This document shows, in pieces, positions 1 through 8,273 of a stretch of 64,000 nt of DNA (position 1 is the stretch's first letter; each line of letters begins with the position of its first letter). The stretch lies in contig NZ_CP110341.1 of the NCBI RefSeq assembly GCF_026013965.1, positions 1,240,001 to 1,304,000 on the forward strand, written 5' to 3'. The position numbers and the translations under genes are program-made. The notes under the pieces were generated by a model. It saw nothing but the letters and a program-made list of their open reading frames with translations. It had not been told where the DNA came from and did not search any database. Source of the DNA: Brevibacterium sp. JSBI002 (GTDB lineage Bacteria > Actinomycetota > Actinomycetes > Actinomycetales > Brevibacteriaceae).

Positions 1-76
1 CCGGGTAGACGAATTCGTCCATGAACGCGTTCAGACGCTGCTGATACTCACGTCCGCGTTCGCTGATTTCCAACAC
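1..76 (-). CDS. Acyl-CoA dehydrogenase, N-terminal fragment (partial)
   Basis: Only the first 25 codons lie in the window. The translation from a GTG at 76 reads MLEISERGREYQQRLNAFMD and then EFVYP, which matches the N-terminus of acyl-CoA dehydrogenases of the ACAD10/ACAD11 type, where an LxxFMDExxYP stretch is typical. A Shine-Dalgarno AAGGAG lies a few bases upstream of the GTG on the minus strand. It follows the SDR gene by 83 bp in the same direction, so it is probably the third gene of the APH-SDR-dehydrogenase operon. Family assignment rests on a short stretch and on context. Confidence 0.7.
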   Translation of the reverse strand, partial: MLEISERGREYQQRLNAFMDEFVYP

Positions 77-159
77 GTGGGCTCCTTGCTTCTCGGTGGG
101 TCTCACACTGTTGTGAGGTCTGGTCTCAGGCGAGTCTCACCCGCTGGTGGGGCTCGGTG

Positions 160-954
160 TCACTGTTCGCTGAGTCGGGCTTGGTATCGGGACATTCCGC
201 GCAGCCAGCGGTCGTAGTCGCTGCCTTTCATCCGGTACATCTCGAGCACTTCGGGGTGCGGCAGGATGAGGAACTGCTCGTTTTCAACGGCGTCGAGGAC
301 GATGGCGGCCACCTCGGCGGGTTCCAGGACGGTCCCGGCTGAGGTTACGGCCTTCTGGGCGGCGTCGCCGGCGGGTCCGGCGTCGTCGAGCAGATTCGTG
401 TTCACTCCCATCGGGCAGACCACCGAGGCGCGGATTCCGTCGTCGCGGTAGGTCATGGCCAACCATTCCGCGAATCCGACTGACGCATGCTTGGTCACCG
501 AATACGCGGCCGAGCCGATCTGCGTGAGCAGCCCTGCCGCCGAGGCGGTGGCGACGAAGTATCCGGAACCTGCCTCTTGCCAGCGGGGGACGAGCGCCTG
601 CGCGGCGCGGATGTGGGCGCGCATGTTGACGTCGATGATCGCGTCCCAGTCGGCGTCGGATTCGCCGAGCATCGCCGGACCGATGATTCCGGCATTGGCG
701 AAGAACACGTCGATCCCGCCGAGGCGGCCGTCGGCAGATTCGATGAGCGCACTGATTCCGTCGACCGATGACACGTCCCCCGTCCACGCGAATGCCGATG
801 CGCCGAGTTCGGCGGCGGTGTCGCCGACCGTGGGGGAGAGGTCCGCGAGAACGACTGACGCACCGCGTTCGATGAGCTCGGCGGCCAAGGCGGCGCCGAT
901 TCCTCCGGCGGCCCCGGTGACCACTGCACGTTTGCCGGCCAGGGGGGAGGTCAT
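160..954 (-). CDS. SDR family NAD(P)-dependent oxidoreductase
   Basis: A 264-residue classical short-chain dehydrogenase. The Rossmann motif TGAAGGIG is at residues 13-20, NAG at 87-89, the catalytic Ser near 138 and YSVTK at 151-155. Its ATG overlaps the stop of the upstream phosphotransferase gene (ATGA at 951-954), so the two are translationally coupled. With an APH-type kinase upstream and an acyl-CoA dehydrogenase downstream it matches the LvaD position of the levulinate/4-hydroxyacid pathway. The substrate is inferred from that context only. Confidence 0.88.
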   Translation of the reverse strand: MTSPLAGKRAVVTGAAGGIGAALAAELIERGASVVLADLSPTVGDTAAELGASAFAWTGDVSSVDGISALIESADGRLGGIDVFFANAGIIGPAMLGESDADWDAIIDVNMRAHIRAAQALVPRWQEAGSGYFVATASAAGLLTQIGSAAYSVTKHASVGFAEWLAMTYRDDGIRASVVCPMGVNTNLLDDAGPAGDAAQKAVTSAGTVLEPAEVAAIVLDAVENEQFLILPHPEVLEMYRMKGSDYDRWLRGMSRYQARLSEQ

Positions 955-1973
955 GATCTCTCCAGCAGGTCGAGTGCTTGGCGAGCGAGGTCTTCGACTC
1001 CGGCTCCGGCCTCTTCCGGGTCGAGATCGAGGTCGCCCATCTTGCCTGTCGCCAGTCGCGTGTAGACGCCTTCACGGATGCATGCGAGTTTCCACATCGC
1101 GAAGGCCGAGTAGTAGCTGACATCGTGGACTTCGTGACCGCTGACCTCCTGGTAGCGGTCGATGAGCTCGTCTGTGGTGGGGAAGCCGTCGTCGGTTCGA
1201 GGCACCCAGATGCTGGTGTACTGCTCGGGCACCGTGAGCATGGCGACGAAATAGCCGAGGTCGGTGAGCACCTCACCGATGGCCGTCAGCTCCCAGTCGA
1301 CGACGGCATTGACCGTCCCGGAAGGGGTGAAGATCATATTGTTCGGTTTGAAGTCCCCGTGCGCTATTCCCACAGGCGATCCCGCAGGGTCGGGCATGGC
1401 CTCGCGGAGGACATCGTGGACCTCATGGATGATCGGAGTCTCGCGCATCGCGATCTTCTCGACCTGCCCGATCCAACGACGCAGCTGTCGGTCGATGAGC
1501 CCGCCGGATCGACGCAGATCGGACAATCCGACAGCATCGACGTCGACGGAATGGATCGCCGCCAGGGCGTCGACCATGCCGAAGGCGCAGTCGCGGCGAT
1601 TCTCATCAGGGATGGACTCCCACTCGGAGGGAGTGTTGATCGGGAACCCGGGGCAATGATCCATGAACACGAAGGGCACGTCGAGGACCTCCGGGTCATC
1701 GACGATGTCGAGGACGGTCGGCACCGGAACGCTGCTGTCGTTGAGAGCGGCCATGATACGGCCTTCGCGGGCGACGTTGTGAGCACTGCCGCCTTCGTGG
1801 CCGAGGGGCGGGCGGCGCAGCACCCAGCGCGGACTGCTGTCGACGAGGATGGTGAACGTGAGATTCGAGCGACCGACCGACATCACTTCGACCTCGAAGT
1901 CGCTGACCCCGAACCTCTGCTCGATCCATCTGCCGATGCTGTCCACATCGAACCCTGCCGGTGATTGTGTCAT
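951..1973 (-). CDS. APH-fold phosphotransferase (ACAD10/LvaA-like)
   Basis: A 340-residue protein of the aminoglycoside-phosphotransferase/choline-kinase fold. The catalytic loop HGDFKPNN starts at H205, with the metal-binding VVDWE at about 225-228. The sequence opens with a glycine-poor nucleotide loop (MSVGRSNLTF) and the RRPP segment seen in acyl-CoA-linked APH proteins. Such proteins fused to or next to acyl-CoA dehydrogenases phosphorylate 4-hydroxyacyl-CoA (LvaA in Pseudomonas, ACAD10/11 in animals). It is the first gene of the operon, with AAGG upstream of the ATG. Antibiotic resistance is unlikely given the neighbours. Confidence 0.85.
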   Translation of the reverse strand: MTQSPAGFDVDSIGRWIEQRFGVSDFEVEVMSVGRSNLTFTILVDSSPRWVLRRPPLGHEGGSAHNVAREGRIMAALNDSSVPVPTVLDIVDDPEVLDVPFVFMDHCPGFPINTPSEWESIPDENRRDCAFGMVDALAAIHSVDVDAVGLSDLRRSGGLIDRQLRRWIGQVEKIAMRETPIIHEVHDVLREAMPDPAGSPVGIAHGDFKPNNMIFTPSGTVNAVVDWELTAIGEVLTDLGYFVAMLTVPEQYTSIWVPRTDDGFPTTDELIDRYQEVSGHEVHDVSYYSAFAMWKLACIREGVYTRLATGKMGDLDLDPEEAGAGVEDLARQALDLLERS

Positions 1974-1989
1974 CCTTGACCTTCCCGAG

Positions 1990-2003
1990 TGAACAATCGT
2001 TCA
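1990..2003. promoter_or_regulatory. Candidate TetR-type operator
   Basis: TGAACAATCGTTCA has 5-bp perfect arms (TGAAC/GTTCA) around AATC. It lies in the divergent promoter region between the phosphotransferase operon (start 1973, minus) and the quinone oxidoreductase (start 2150, plus). TetR-family repressors of acyl-CoA and lipid genes often bind such GAAC-N4-GTTC sites. No tetR gene adjoins it, so the regulator is unknown. Confidence 0.5.
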
Positions 2004-2149
2004 GTAGAGTTCACAGTATTCATCCCGGGCGGGAGAGTCAAGCCGTGAAAGTGATCACGGTCATAGCCGCGCGGTGTGATAGACGTGAGAAGACCGCCGC
2101 CACCGGAGCCGGAGCGTTCCGCGTGGCCCACAACGTTAGCGAGGAAACT

Positions 2150-3121
2150 ATGAAAGCCATTCGCGTCACCGCTCTGACCGGGCCCGATGATGTTGAGCAT
2201 CTCGATGTGGAGCGCCCGTCGCCGGGGCCGGGCCAGGTGCTCATCAAGGTCGCCTACGCCGGAGTGACCTTCCCCGAGCTGCTGCAGACGCGCGGGATGT
2301 ATCAGGTCAAGCATGACCTGCCATTCACCCTGGGTTCCGAAGCGTCCGGAACTGTCGCCGAGGCGGGGCCGGGCTGCCGGTTCGCCGTCGGTGATCGGGT
2401 CGCGGCGATCACGGGCTCGGGCACTTTCGCCGAGTACCTTGTGGCCGCTGACGAGGCCACCGTGAAGGTGCCGGATTCGGTTTCCTTAGCCGATGCCGCA
2501 GGTATGCCGATGAACGTGCTCACTGCTGACTTCGCGCTGCGTGTGCGCGCCGATGCCCGGCCGGGCCAGAGCCTCCTCGTCCACGGTGCTGCGGGTGGCC
2601 TCGGTTCGGCCGCGGTGCAGCTGGGCTCGGCGATGGGCCTCGACGTCGTCGCCGTCGTCTCGACCGAGGCGAAGGCCGACGCGGTTCGTGAGATCGGCGC
2701 GAGGCATGTCGTCTACGCCGACGGTTTCAAAGACGCGACGAAGGAGATCTTCCCGGGCGGCGTCGATATCGTCTTCGACCCTGTCGGCGGCGACCGCTTC
2801 ACCGATTCGACGCGAGTGCTCGCACCCTTCGGCCGGCTGCTCGTCCTCGGCTTCACTGCCGGCGAGATTCCCTCGATCAAGGTCAACCGACTGCTGCTGA
2901 AGAACATCTCCGTCGATGGTGTCGCGTGGGGCGCGGCGACTGTCGGTCATCCGTCGCTCATCGACGAACAGTGGCAGGCCGTGGCCGAGTATGTGTCCGC
3001 CGGGCGCCTCAATCCGCGCAACCATGCGAGGTATCCGCTGGCGCAGGCGGCAGCAGCGATCAAGGAACTCGAATCCCGCTCCGTGATCGGCAAGGTGCTG
3101 CTCGAGATCGCGGGGGAGTGA
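2150..3121 (+). CDS. NADPH:quinone oxidoreductase family protein
   Basis: A 323-residue zinc-independent medium-chain dehydrogenase/reductase. It begins MKAIRVTALTGPDDVEHLDV, has the GroES-like segment with LGSEASGTV and a nucleotide-binding loop HGAAGGLGSAAVQLG. The catalytic-zinc Cys/His ligands of alcohol dehydrogenases are absent, as expected for the QOR branch. I chose the ATG at 2150 because GAGGAAA precedes it; the open frame continues upstream without good start signals. It is divergent from the phosphotransferase operon and shares its promoter region, which suggests co-regulation. The natural substrate is unknown. Confidence 0.85.
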   Translation: MKAIRVTALTGPDDVEHLDVERPSPGPGQVLIKVAYAGVTFPELLQTRGMYQVKHDLPFTLGSEASGTVAEAGPGCRFAVGDRVAAITGSGTFAEYLVAADEATVKVPDSVSLADAAGMPMNVLTADFALRVRADARPGQSLLVHGAAGGLGSAAVQLGSAMGLDVVAVVSTEAKADAVREIGARHVVYADGFKDATKEIFPGGVDIVFDPVGGDRFTDSTRVLAPFGRLLVLGFTAGEIPSIKVNRLLLKNISVDGVAWGAATVGHPSLIDEQWQAVAEYVSAGRLNPRNHARYPLAQAAAAIKELESRSVIGKVLLEIAGE

Positions 3122-3348
3122 GACCGGCGACGACCGCACTCATCCGGGGACGGCGCGAATGTCCCAGGGCAGACCACCGAGGCGGGTGAGTCGTCCCACA
3201 TTCGAGCGGAAATCCCTCGGCCGCCGGACCGTTTCGGTGCTCCGTCCCCTAGACTGGGCCGCTGCGATTCAAGACGGAACGAGCATCGATACCCAACAGC
3301 CCCGCAGCCGACGGCAGAGTCAGCGGGGCACGGAAGGCAGCGCCACCC

Positions 3349-4929
3349 ATGAGCCAGACCAGCACCCGCACGGTCTCCGCCGATCAGGCGGCTGAGCCGC
3401 CTCCTGCGACAGACGACCCCAGCCATATCGGCCCCCGCCGCCTCGACCGGCCCGTGGCCGGGGCGAGCGTGGGGATCCTCGCGAGCTTCGTCGCCCTCGC
3501 TCTCATCGTCCCTGATCGGATGTCGGGCTGGGTGGGGGCCGGGTTCGCCGCCTGTGCCGAGATCTTCGGGATGTACTGGCAGATCCTGCTGCTGGCCACA
3601 TTCCTCATCGCGCTCGTCCTCGTCTTCACTCCCTGGGCGAAGGCCAGATTGGGAAACCAGGCGCGACCGGACTTCAACCGCTTCTCCTGGATCGCGATGA
3701 TCATGATGACCCTGCTCGCGGCAGGTGGAGTGTTCTGGGCGGCCGCCGAACCGATGTACCATTACACCTCGAGACCACCGTATTTCTCCGATGGCGACGG
3801 CGGTGTCGACGCAGTGGCTGCAGCATTGGCCACAAGCTTCATCGACTGGGGCTTCCTCGCCTGGGCGATTCTCGGCTCGCTGGGTGCCATCGTCATGATG
3901 CGCGCTGCCGAGAAGGGCATGCCGCTTCGCCCCCGCAGCCTGCTGTATCCGATTATGGGCAGGCGTGCGGCCACCGGACCGATCGCTGCGATCGTCGACG
4001 TCGTGTGCGTGATCTCAGTCGCGGCAGGCACCATCGGCCCGGTCGGCTTCCTCGGCCTCCAGGTCTCCTACGGTCTCAATTCGCTGTTCGGGATCCCCGA
4101 CGTCTATCCCGTCCAGCTCCTCGTCATCGCGACGCTCACCGCGGTCGCCGGAGTCAGTGTCTTCTCCGGAGTCAACCGCGGCATCCGATTCCTCAGCTCC
4201 GCGAACGTGTGGTTGGCGCTCGGCCTCATGGCCGCGGTGCTCGTGCTCGGATCGGCGTGGTTCGTCGTCAAGAGCTTCTTCGACGGATTCGCCCTCTACG
4301 TTACCGACTTCTTCAGCATGACCCTCTACCGCGGGGACACCGAGTGGCTGTCCGGGTGGACCGTCTTCTTCTTCGGCTGGTTCCTCGGCTATGCGCCGCT
4401 GATGGCGATCTTCGTCGCCCGGATCTCCAAGGGCCGTACGGTCCGCGATCTGCTCATCAGCACGACGGTGCTGCCTCCCGTGGCCACGACCTTCTGGTTC
4501 ACAGTGCTCGGCGGCACAGGCATCTTCCTTGAGCAGAAGTCGGACGGGGCGATCTCGGGGCCGCTCATGGAGGGCGGACTGCCCGCGGCGGTCATGGCGA
4601 TCAGCGGTCACCTGCCGCTGTCGCTGGTCATCAGCCTCGGCTTCCTCGTCCTGACGATGACCTTCGTCGCCACGACCACGGATTCGATGTCGTTTGCGAT
4701 GTCCCAGTCGTGCATGACCTCCGGGGAACCCTCTCCGAGGCTGCGCGCCACCTGGGCTCTGCTCATCGGCATCACAGCGGCCGTGCTCATCAGCCTCGGC
4801 GACGGGGGAGTGGAGGCTCTGCAGTCGGCGATCGTCATCACCGCTGTGCCGGTGGGCTTCGTGATGCTGCCGGCGCTGGTCGCCGCTCCTGTCTACGTCC
4901 GGCAGATGGCGCGCGAACAGAAGGTGTGA
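3349..4929 (+). CDS. BCCT family betaine/carnitine/choline-type transporter
   Basis: A 526-residue membrane protein with about 12 hydrophobic segments. The first helix contains GASVGILASF. The family signature region reads GGVFWAAAEPMYHY where the usual form is GLMFWGxAEPxxHY, followed by the WGFLAWAI segment. BCCT carriers move quaternary ammonium compounds or related zwitterions with Na+ or H+. GGAAGG lies upstream of the ATG, and a TAGACT -10-like hexamer lies near 3250. The 227 bp before it carry no other gene. The substrate cannot be read from the sequence, and it ends just before the convergent DeoR gene. Confidence 0.88.
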   Translation: MSQTSTRTVSADQAAEPPPATDDPSHIGPRRLDRPVAGASVGILASFVALALIVPDRMSGWVGAGFAACAEIFGMYWQILLLATFLIALVLVFTPWAKARLGNQARPDFNRFSWIAMIMMTLLAAGGVFWAAAEPMYHYTSRPPYFSDGDGGVDAVAAALATSFIDWGFLAWAILGSLGAIVMMRAAEKGMPLRPRSLLYPIMGRRAATGPIAAIVDVVCVISVAAGTIGPVGFLGLQVSYGLNSLFGIPDVYPVQLLVIATLTAVAGVSVFSGVNRGIRFLSSANVWLALGLMAAVLVLGSAWFVVKSFFDGFALYVTDFFSMTLYRGDTEWLSGWTVFFFGWFLGYAPLMAIFVARISKGRTVRDLLISTTVLPPVATTFWFTVLGGTGIFLEQKSDGAISGPLMEGGLPAAVMAISGHLPLSLVISLGFLVLTMTFVATTTDSMSFAMSQSCMTSGEPSPRLRATWALLIGITAAVLISLGDGGVEALQSAIVITAVPVGFVMLPALVAAPVYVRQMAREQKV

Positions 4930-4957
4930 GAACGGTCGGATCGGCGGCTGCGGGCCG

Positions 4958-5683
4958 TCAGCCCTGCGTGTGCTCACCGTGTTCGTCGATCCACGTCCAA
5001 CCGGGCGGCATCGGTGCCCAGGCGGCGACCTCGCGGCCTGCCTTCGAGCTGTCGGCGAGGACGATGACGGCGCCTGACCGCTCGGCGATGAGCTCCTTCG
5101 TCCGGGCCTCGTCGAGGCTCGGTTCGCCGAGCCCCTGAGCGGTGTCGACGGCATCAGCGCCGAGGAACGCGATGTCGACATGGATGCGGGCCAGCGCATG
5201 GTCCGACAGCGCCCCGGTCGTTCCGTGGGACAGGGTCGAGACCTCACCGCCGATCATGATGACAGTGGGTCCGGCAGGATGGGCAAGGGTCAGCGCGATC
5301 TCGAGGCCGCGGGTGACCACGGTAAGCTCGCTGCGGTCCCTGATCCTCTCGGCCAGACGCACAGCCGTCGATCCGGCATCGAGGAAGACGGTGCGCACTC
5401 GGGCATCGTCGAGGTGTGCGAGGGCGCGGGCGGCGATGGCGTCCTTCGCTTCGGCCTGCTGTTCCATGCGCTCGCCCAGCGGCGGTTCGACGTACCCTGC
5501 GGCAGCGGCTCCGCCGATGGTGCGGATGATCTCACCGTCTGCGGCCATATCGCGCAGGTCGCGGCGGATCGTCGATTCCGAGGTCTCGAGGGCCCCGGCC
5601 AGGCGGGGGATGCTCCACGATCCGGTCTTGAGCAGGCCGAGAATGGCTTCGCGGCGCCGCTGGGTCCCTGATCGGATCGCCAT
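4958..5683 (-). CDS. DeoR/GlpR-family transcriptional regulator
   Basis: A 241-residue regulator with an N-terminal winged helix (RREAILGLLKTGSWSIPRLA, then SESTIRRDL) and a C-terminal DeoR sugar-phosphate-sensing domain (VFLDAGSTAVRLAERI, later FLGADAVD). DeoR-type repressors respond to phosphorylated sugars or sugar acids. It is the last gene, 68 bp after the PdxA2 gene, in the same direction as the D-threonate-type operon, so it is the likely local repressor. A start with GAGAGGA upstream supports the ATG at 5683. Confidence 0.88.
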   Translation of the reverse strand: MAIRSGTQRRREAILGLLKTGSWSIPRLAGALETSESTIRRDLRDMAADGEIIRTIGGAAAAGYVEPPLGERMEQQAEAKDAIAARALAHLDDARVRTVFLDAGSTAVRLAERIRDRSELTVVTRGLEIALTLAHPAGPTVIMIGGEVSTLSHGTTGALSDHALARIHVDIAFLGADAVDTAQGLGEPSLDEARTKELIAERSGAVIVLADSSKAGREVAAWAPMPPGWTWIDEHGEHTQG

Positions 5684-5751
5684 CTGTATTCCTCTCCTCG
5701 GTCACGGAGCTGACCGCAGCTGAGTCGCCGCGGTCGGTCATATGACTCAGC

Positions 5752-6798
5752 CTACTTCGGCAGGTACTCCGCGCGGATGCCGTCGACGAACGGCGCGTAG
5801 CCGATGGCCGCCCGGTAGGCCGAGCGCATGGTGCCCGCATCGGCGATGCCCTGACCGGCGATGTCGAAGGCAGTGCCGTGATCGACGGAGGTGCGCAGGA
5901 TGGGCAGGCCGACGGTGACCGAGATGGTGCCATCGAAGTCGAAGGTCTTCGACGCGATGTGTCCCTGGTCGTGGTACTGCGAGAGGATGCCGTCGAAGCG
6001 GCCGGTCAGCCCCTGATGGAAGACGGAATCGGCCGGGATCGGTCCGGCGACTTCGAAGGCGCCACTGGCATTGACCTTCTCGACGGCCGGACGGAGGATC
6101 TCGATCTCCTCGTCGCCGAAGGCGCCGTTCTCACCACCGTGCGGGTTGAGCGCGGCGACGGCCAGCCTCGGCGAGGAGACGCCGTAGAGCTGCAGGGCAC
6201 GATGGGCGCGTTCGATCGAGTCGATTTGGGTCTCGACGGTGAGGGCGTCGATGGCCTTGCGCAGGGACATGTGGCGGGTGGCGAAGAAGATCTGGAGTTT
6301 GTGGTCGGGGACCTTCGTGTTCTCCACGACGAACATCGTGTCCTGCTTCGTCACTCCGGTCAGCTCACCGAGCATCTCGGTGTGCCCGAGGTGCTGCGAT
6401 CCGGACTTCCACACGGCTTCCTTGTTGATGGGGCCGGTGACGATGCCGGCGACCTGCTGAGCCATGGCCGCCTCGGTGGCGATCTCGATCGCGGCCACCG
6501 AAGCCCTGCCGGCGCGCGGGTCGACGACGCCCCACTCGGGAAGGTCATCCCCGAGAACCCCGATATCGAAGACGTCGATGACGCCTTCACCGGCCGACGG
6601 GGTCGACCAGTCGGAGATGGCGCGCAGCTCGACATCGAGTCCGAGGACGTCGACGGCACGTCTCATCACGGCCAGATCCGCGACGGCGATTCCGTGCTGA
6701 TCGTCTCTGCCCGCGAACTCCGCGAGCACGGTAGCGGTGATCTCCGGTCCGATTCCGACGGGATCGCCCACTGTCACGGCGAGTGCTGGTGCTGTCAT
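5752..6798 (-). CDS. pdxA2: PdxA2-type 4-phospho-D-threonate/erythronate dehydrogenase
   Basis: A 348-residue member of the PdxA family. It has the N-terminal GDPVGIGPEIT motif, the metal-site histidine segments LGHTEML and NPHGGENG, and SQYHDQGHI followed by SVDHGTAFDIAG. In vitamin B6 synthesis PdxA oxidises 4-phosphohydroxy-L-threonine. The PdxA2 branch, when next to a DUF1537 kinase, oxidises and decarboxylates D-threonate or D-erythronate 4-phosphate to dihydroxyacetone phosphate. The kinase, GntP permease and DeoR regulator around it favour this catabolic role. The ATG at 6798 has AGGAG just upstream. Confidence 0.85.
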   Translation of the reverse strand: MTAPALAVTVGDPVGIGPEITATVLAEFAGRDDQHGIAVADLAVMRRAVDVLGLDVELRAISDWSTPSAGEGVIDVFDIGVLGDDLPEWGVVDPRAGRASVAAIEIATEAAMAQQVAGIVTGPINKEAVWKSGSQHLGHTEMLGELTGVTKQDTMFVVENTKVPDHKLQIFFATRHMSLRKAIDALTVETQIDSIERAHRALQLYGVSSPRLAVAALNPHGGENGAFGDEEIEILRPAVEKVNASGAFEVAGPIPADSVFHQGLTGRFDGILSQYHDQGHIASKTFDFDGTISVTVGLPILRTSVDHGTAFDIAGQGIADAGTMRSAYRAAIGYAPFVDGIRAEYLPK

Positions 6799-6863
6799 TG
6801 CTGTCTCCTCGAATGGTTCGGATTTTGTCGGTCGATGGGGGTGCAAGGTTTGTCGTGCACGAT

Positions 6864-8273
6864 TCAGTCTCGTCTGACGCGGGCGGTGGTCGACAGGAAT
6901 TCGAGACATTCGACGGCAGTGCCGGCGTTGCCGATGAGACCGCCCTTGGTGACGATCGGCAGTCCGTCGGCGCGCCCGCCGACGAGGCGGCCGCCGACGG
7001 CCAGGGGCACGATCTCCTTGTCGATCTCCATCCCCATCGCGCCGAGCTCGCGCATCACCGTGGCGGTGACGTCTCCGCCGGTCGTGTAGAGGCCGGAGAT
7101 CGGGATGGTGGAGATGACCGTTGAGGCGATCAATGCCAATCGCCGTGTCGTCTGCTCGGATTCGGCATCGGTGAGTTCGCGCAGATCGCTGGACTCGAGG
7201 ACGGTGGCGATGACGATCGCGCGCGCCGAGGCGGCCCGATCGATGAGGCCCAGTGTGGCCTCGACATCGGGCAGGCCCGCGTCGTCCACGGGTGCACGGA
7301 GGACCGTGACCGTGGGGTCCTCGGCTACGGCCGCGAGCTGAGAGCGGGTGACCTCGGTGGCCGAGCCCGAGATGCCGAGCAGGATGCCGTCGGCACGAGC
7401 AGGCAGCCGTGACCGGGCCAGGGCGAGGCTGCCGGGTCCGGGATCGATGGTCACCCAGTCCAACCGCTCACCGTCGGCCAGACCTGCGCGGTTGCGGATC
7501 TCTGAGGTGGCCGCCTCGGCGAGGTCGTGGCTGATCTCAGCGATGACGGAACCGACGAGCTCGATATGCTCGGTGGTCAGGGCATCGGCGATGAGCACAT
7601 CGGCCCCTTCTCCGATGGCGTCGAGCACGGCGGTGGCCACGGCCTCACGGCCGGCCAGGACGGTGGCGATAGCGATGAGGTGGCTGTCGAGATCCGTGCC
7701 GGCGGCGAGGATCTCCTCGATGACGGAGGTGCGGATGGGGGAGCGGACGTCGTAGGCGAGCTCGGTGTGTTCGAGCAGTCGACCGCCCAGCAGCTGCCGC
7801 CCCTGCACGGTGGTTCTGCCGGCGGCAGGGAAGGCCGGAACGCACAGTCCCAGGACGCGGTACTGCTGACCGTCGTGCGCGGTCAGTGCACGCCTGCGCG
7901 CCGAGATGGCGGCGGCCGCAGCTGGCCCGACGTTGCCGCGCAGAGTGGTGTCGATGCGGCAGGCCACGAGGTCGACGGCACCGGCGGACTCGATGAGTTC
8001 TGAGTAGACCATGCCGGCCTGCTGCGGCGGCAGGTGGCGGGAGTCGGTGTTGACGACGACCGCATCGAAGTCATCGAGCAGACCTCCGAGGTCGACGCTG
8101 CCGGCCGGGCTGGTGTCGGTGACGGTGATCGTTCGCAGTCCCGCCTCGGCGAACAGGGCCCCGCAGGCGTTGCCGCCGGTGAGGTCGTCGGCGACGATGA
8201 GGATGCGCGGGCTCGCCTGCGCCGAGGGGGAAGCTGCCGTCGTGCCGGGATCCGACAGGTGGAAGGTGCTCAT
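6864..8273 (-). CDS. dtnK: Four-carbon acid sugar kinase (DtnK/DenK type, DUF1537)
   Basis: A 469-residue two-domain kinase. The N-terminal substrate domain starts with ADDLTGGNACGALFAEAG and NTDSRHL; the C-terminal nucleotide domain ends with TGGDVTATVMREL and GGLIGNAGT, all typical of the DUF1537 family. These enzymes phosphorylate D-threonate, L-threonate or D-erythronate at C4. The ATG at 8273 overlaps the stop of the GntP gene by 4 bp, showing coupling. Which four-carbon acid it uses cannot be told from sequence; D-threonate is the simplest reading because the partner is a PdxA2 without an aldolase or isomerase. Confidence 0.85.
   Translation of the reverse strand: MSTFHLSDPGTTAASPSAQASPRILIVADDLTGGNACGALFAEAGLRTITVTDTSPAGSVDLGGLLDDFDAVVVNTDSRHLPPQQAGMVYSELIESAGAVDLVACRIDTTLRGNVGPAAAAAISARRRALTAHDGQQYRVLGLCVPAFPAAGRTTVQGRQLLGGRLLEHTELAYDVRSPIRTSVIEEILAAGTDLDSHLIAIATVLAGREAVATAVLDAIGEGADVLIADALTTEHIELVGSVIAEISHDLAEAATSEIRNRAGLADGERLDWVTIDPGPGSLALARSRLPARADGILLGISGSATEVTRSQLAAVAEDPTVTVLRAPVDDAGLPDVEATLGLIDRAASARAIVIATVLESSDLRELTDAESEQTTRRLALIASTVISTIPISGLYTTGGDVTATVMRELGAMGMEIDKEIVPLAVGGRLVGGRADGLPIVTKGGLIGNAGTAVECLEFLSTTARVRRD

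Noticed and set aside
951..1973. An aminoglycoside resistance gene
   Set aside because: The fold is APH, but the operon with SDR and acyl-CoA dehydrogenase and the RRPP start fit acyl-CoA-linked kinases.
4015..5247. A 410-codon minus-strand frame across the BCCT and DeoR genes
   Set aside because: Arg/Glu-rich composition typical of shadow frames; both overlapping genes are clearly real.
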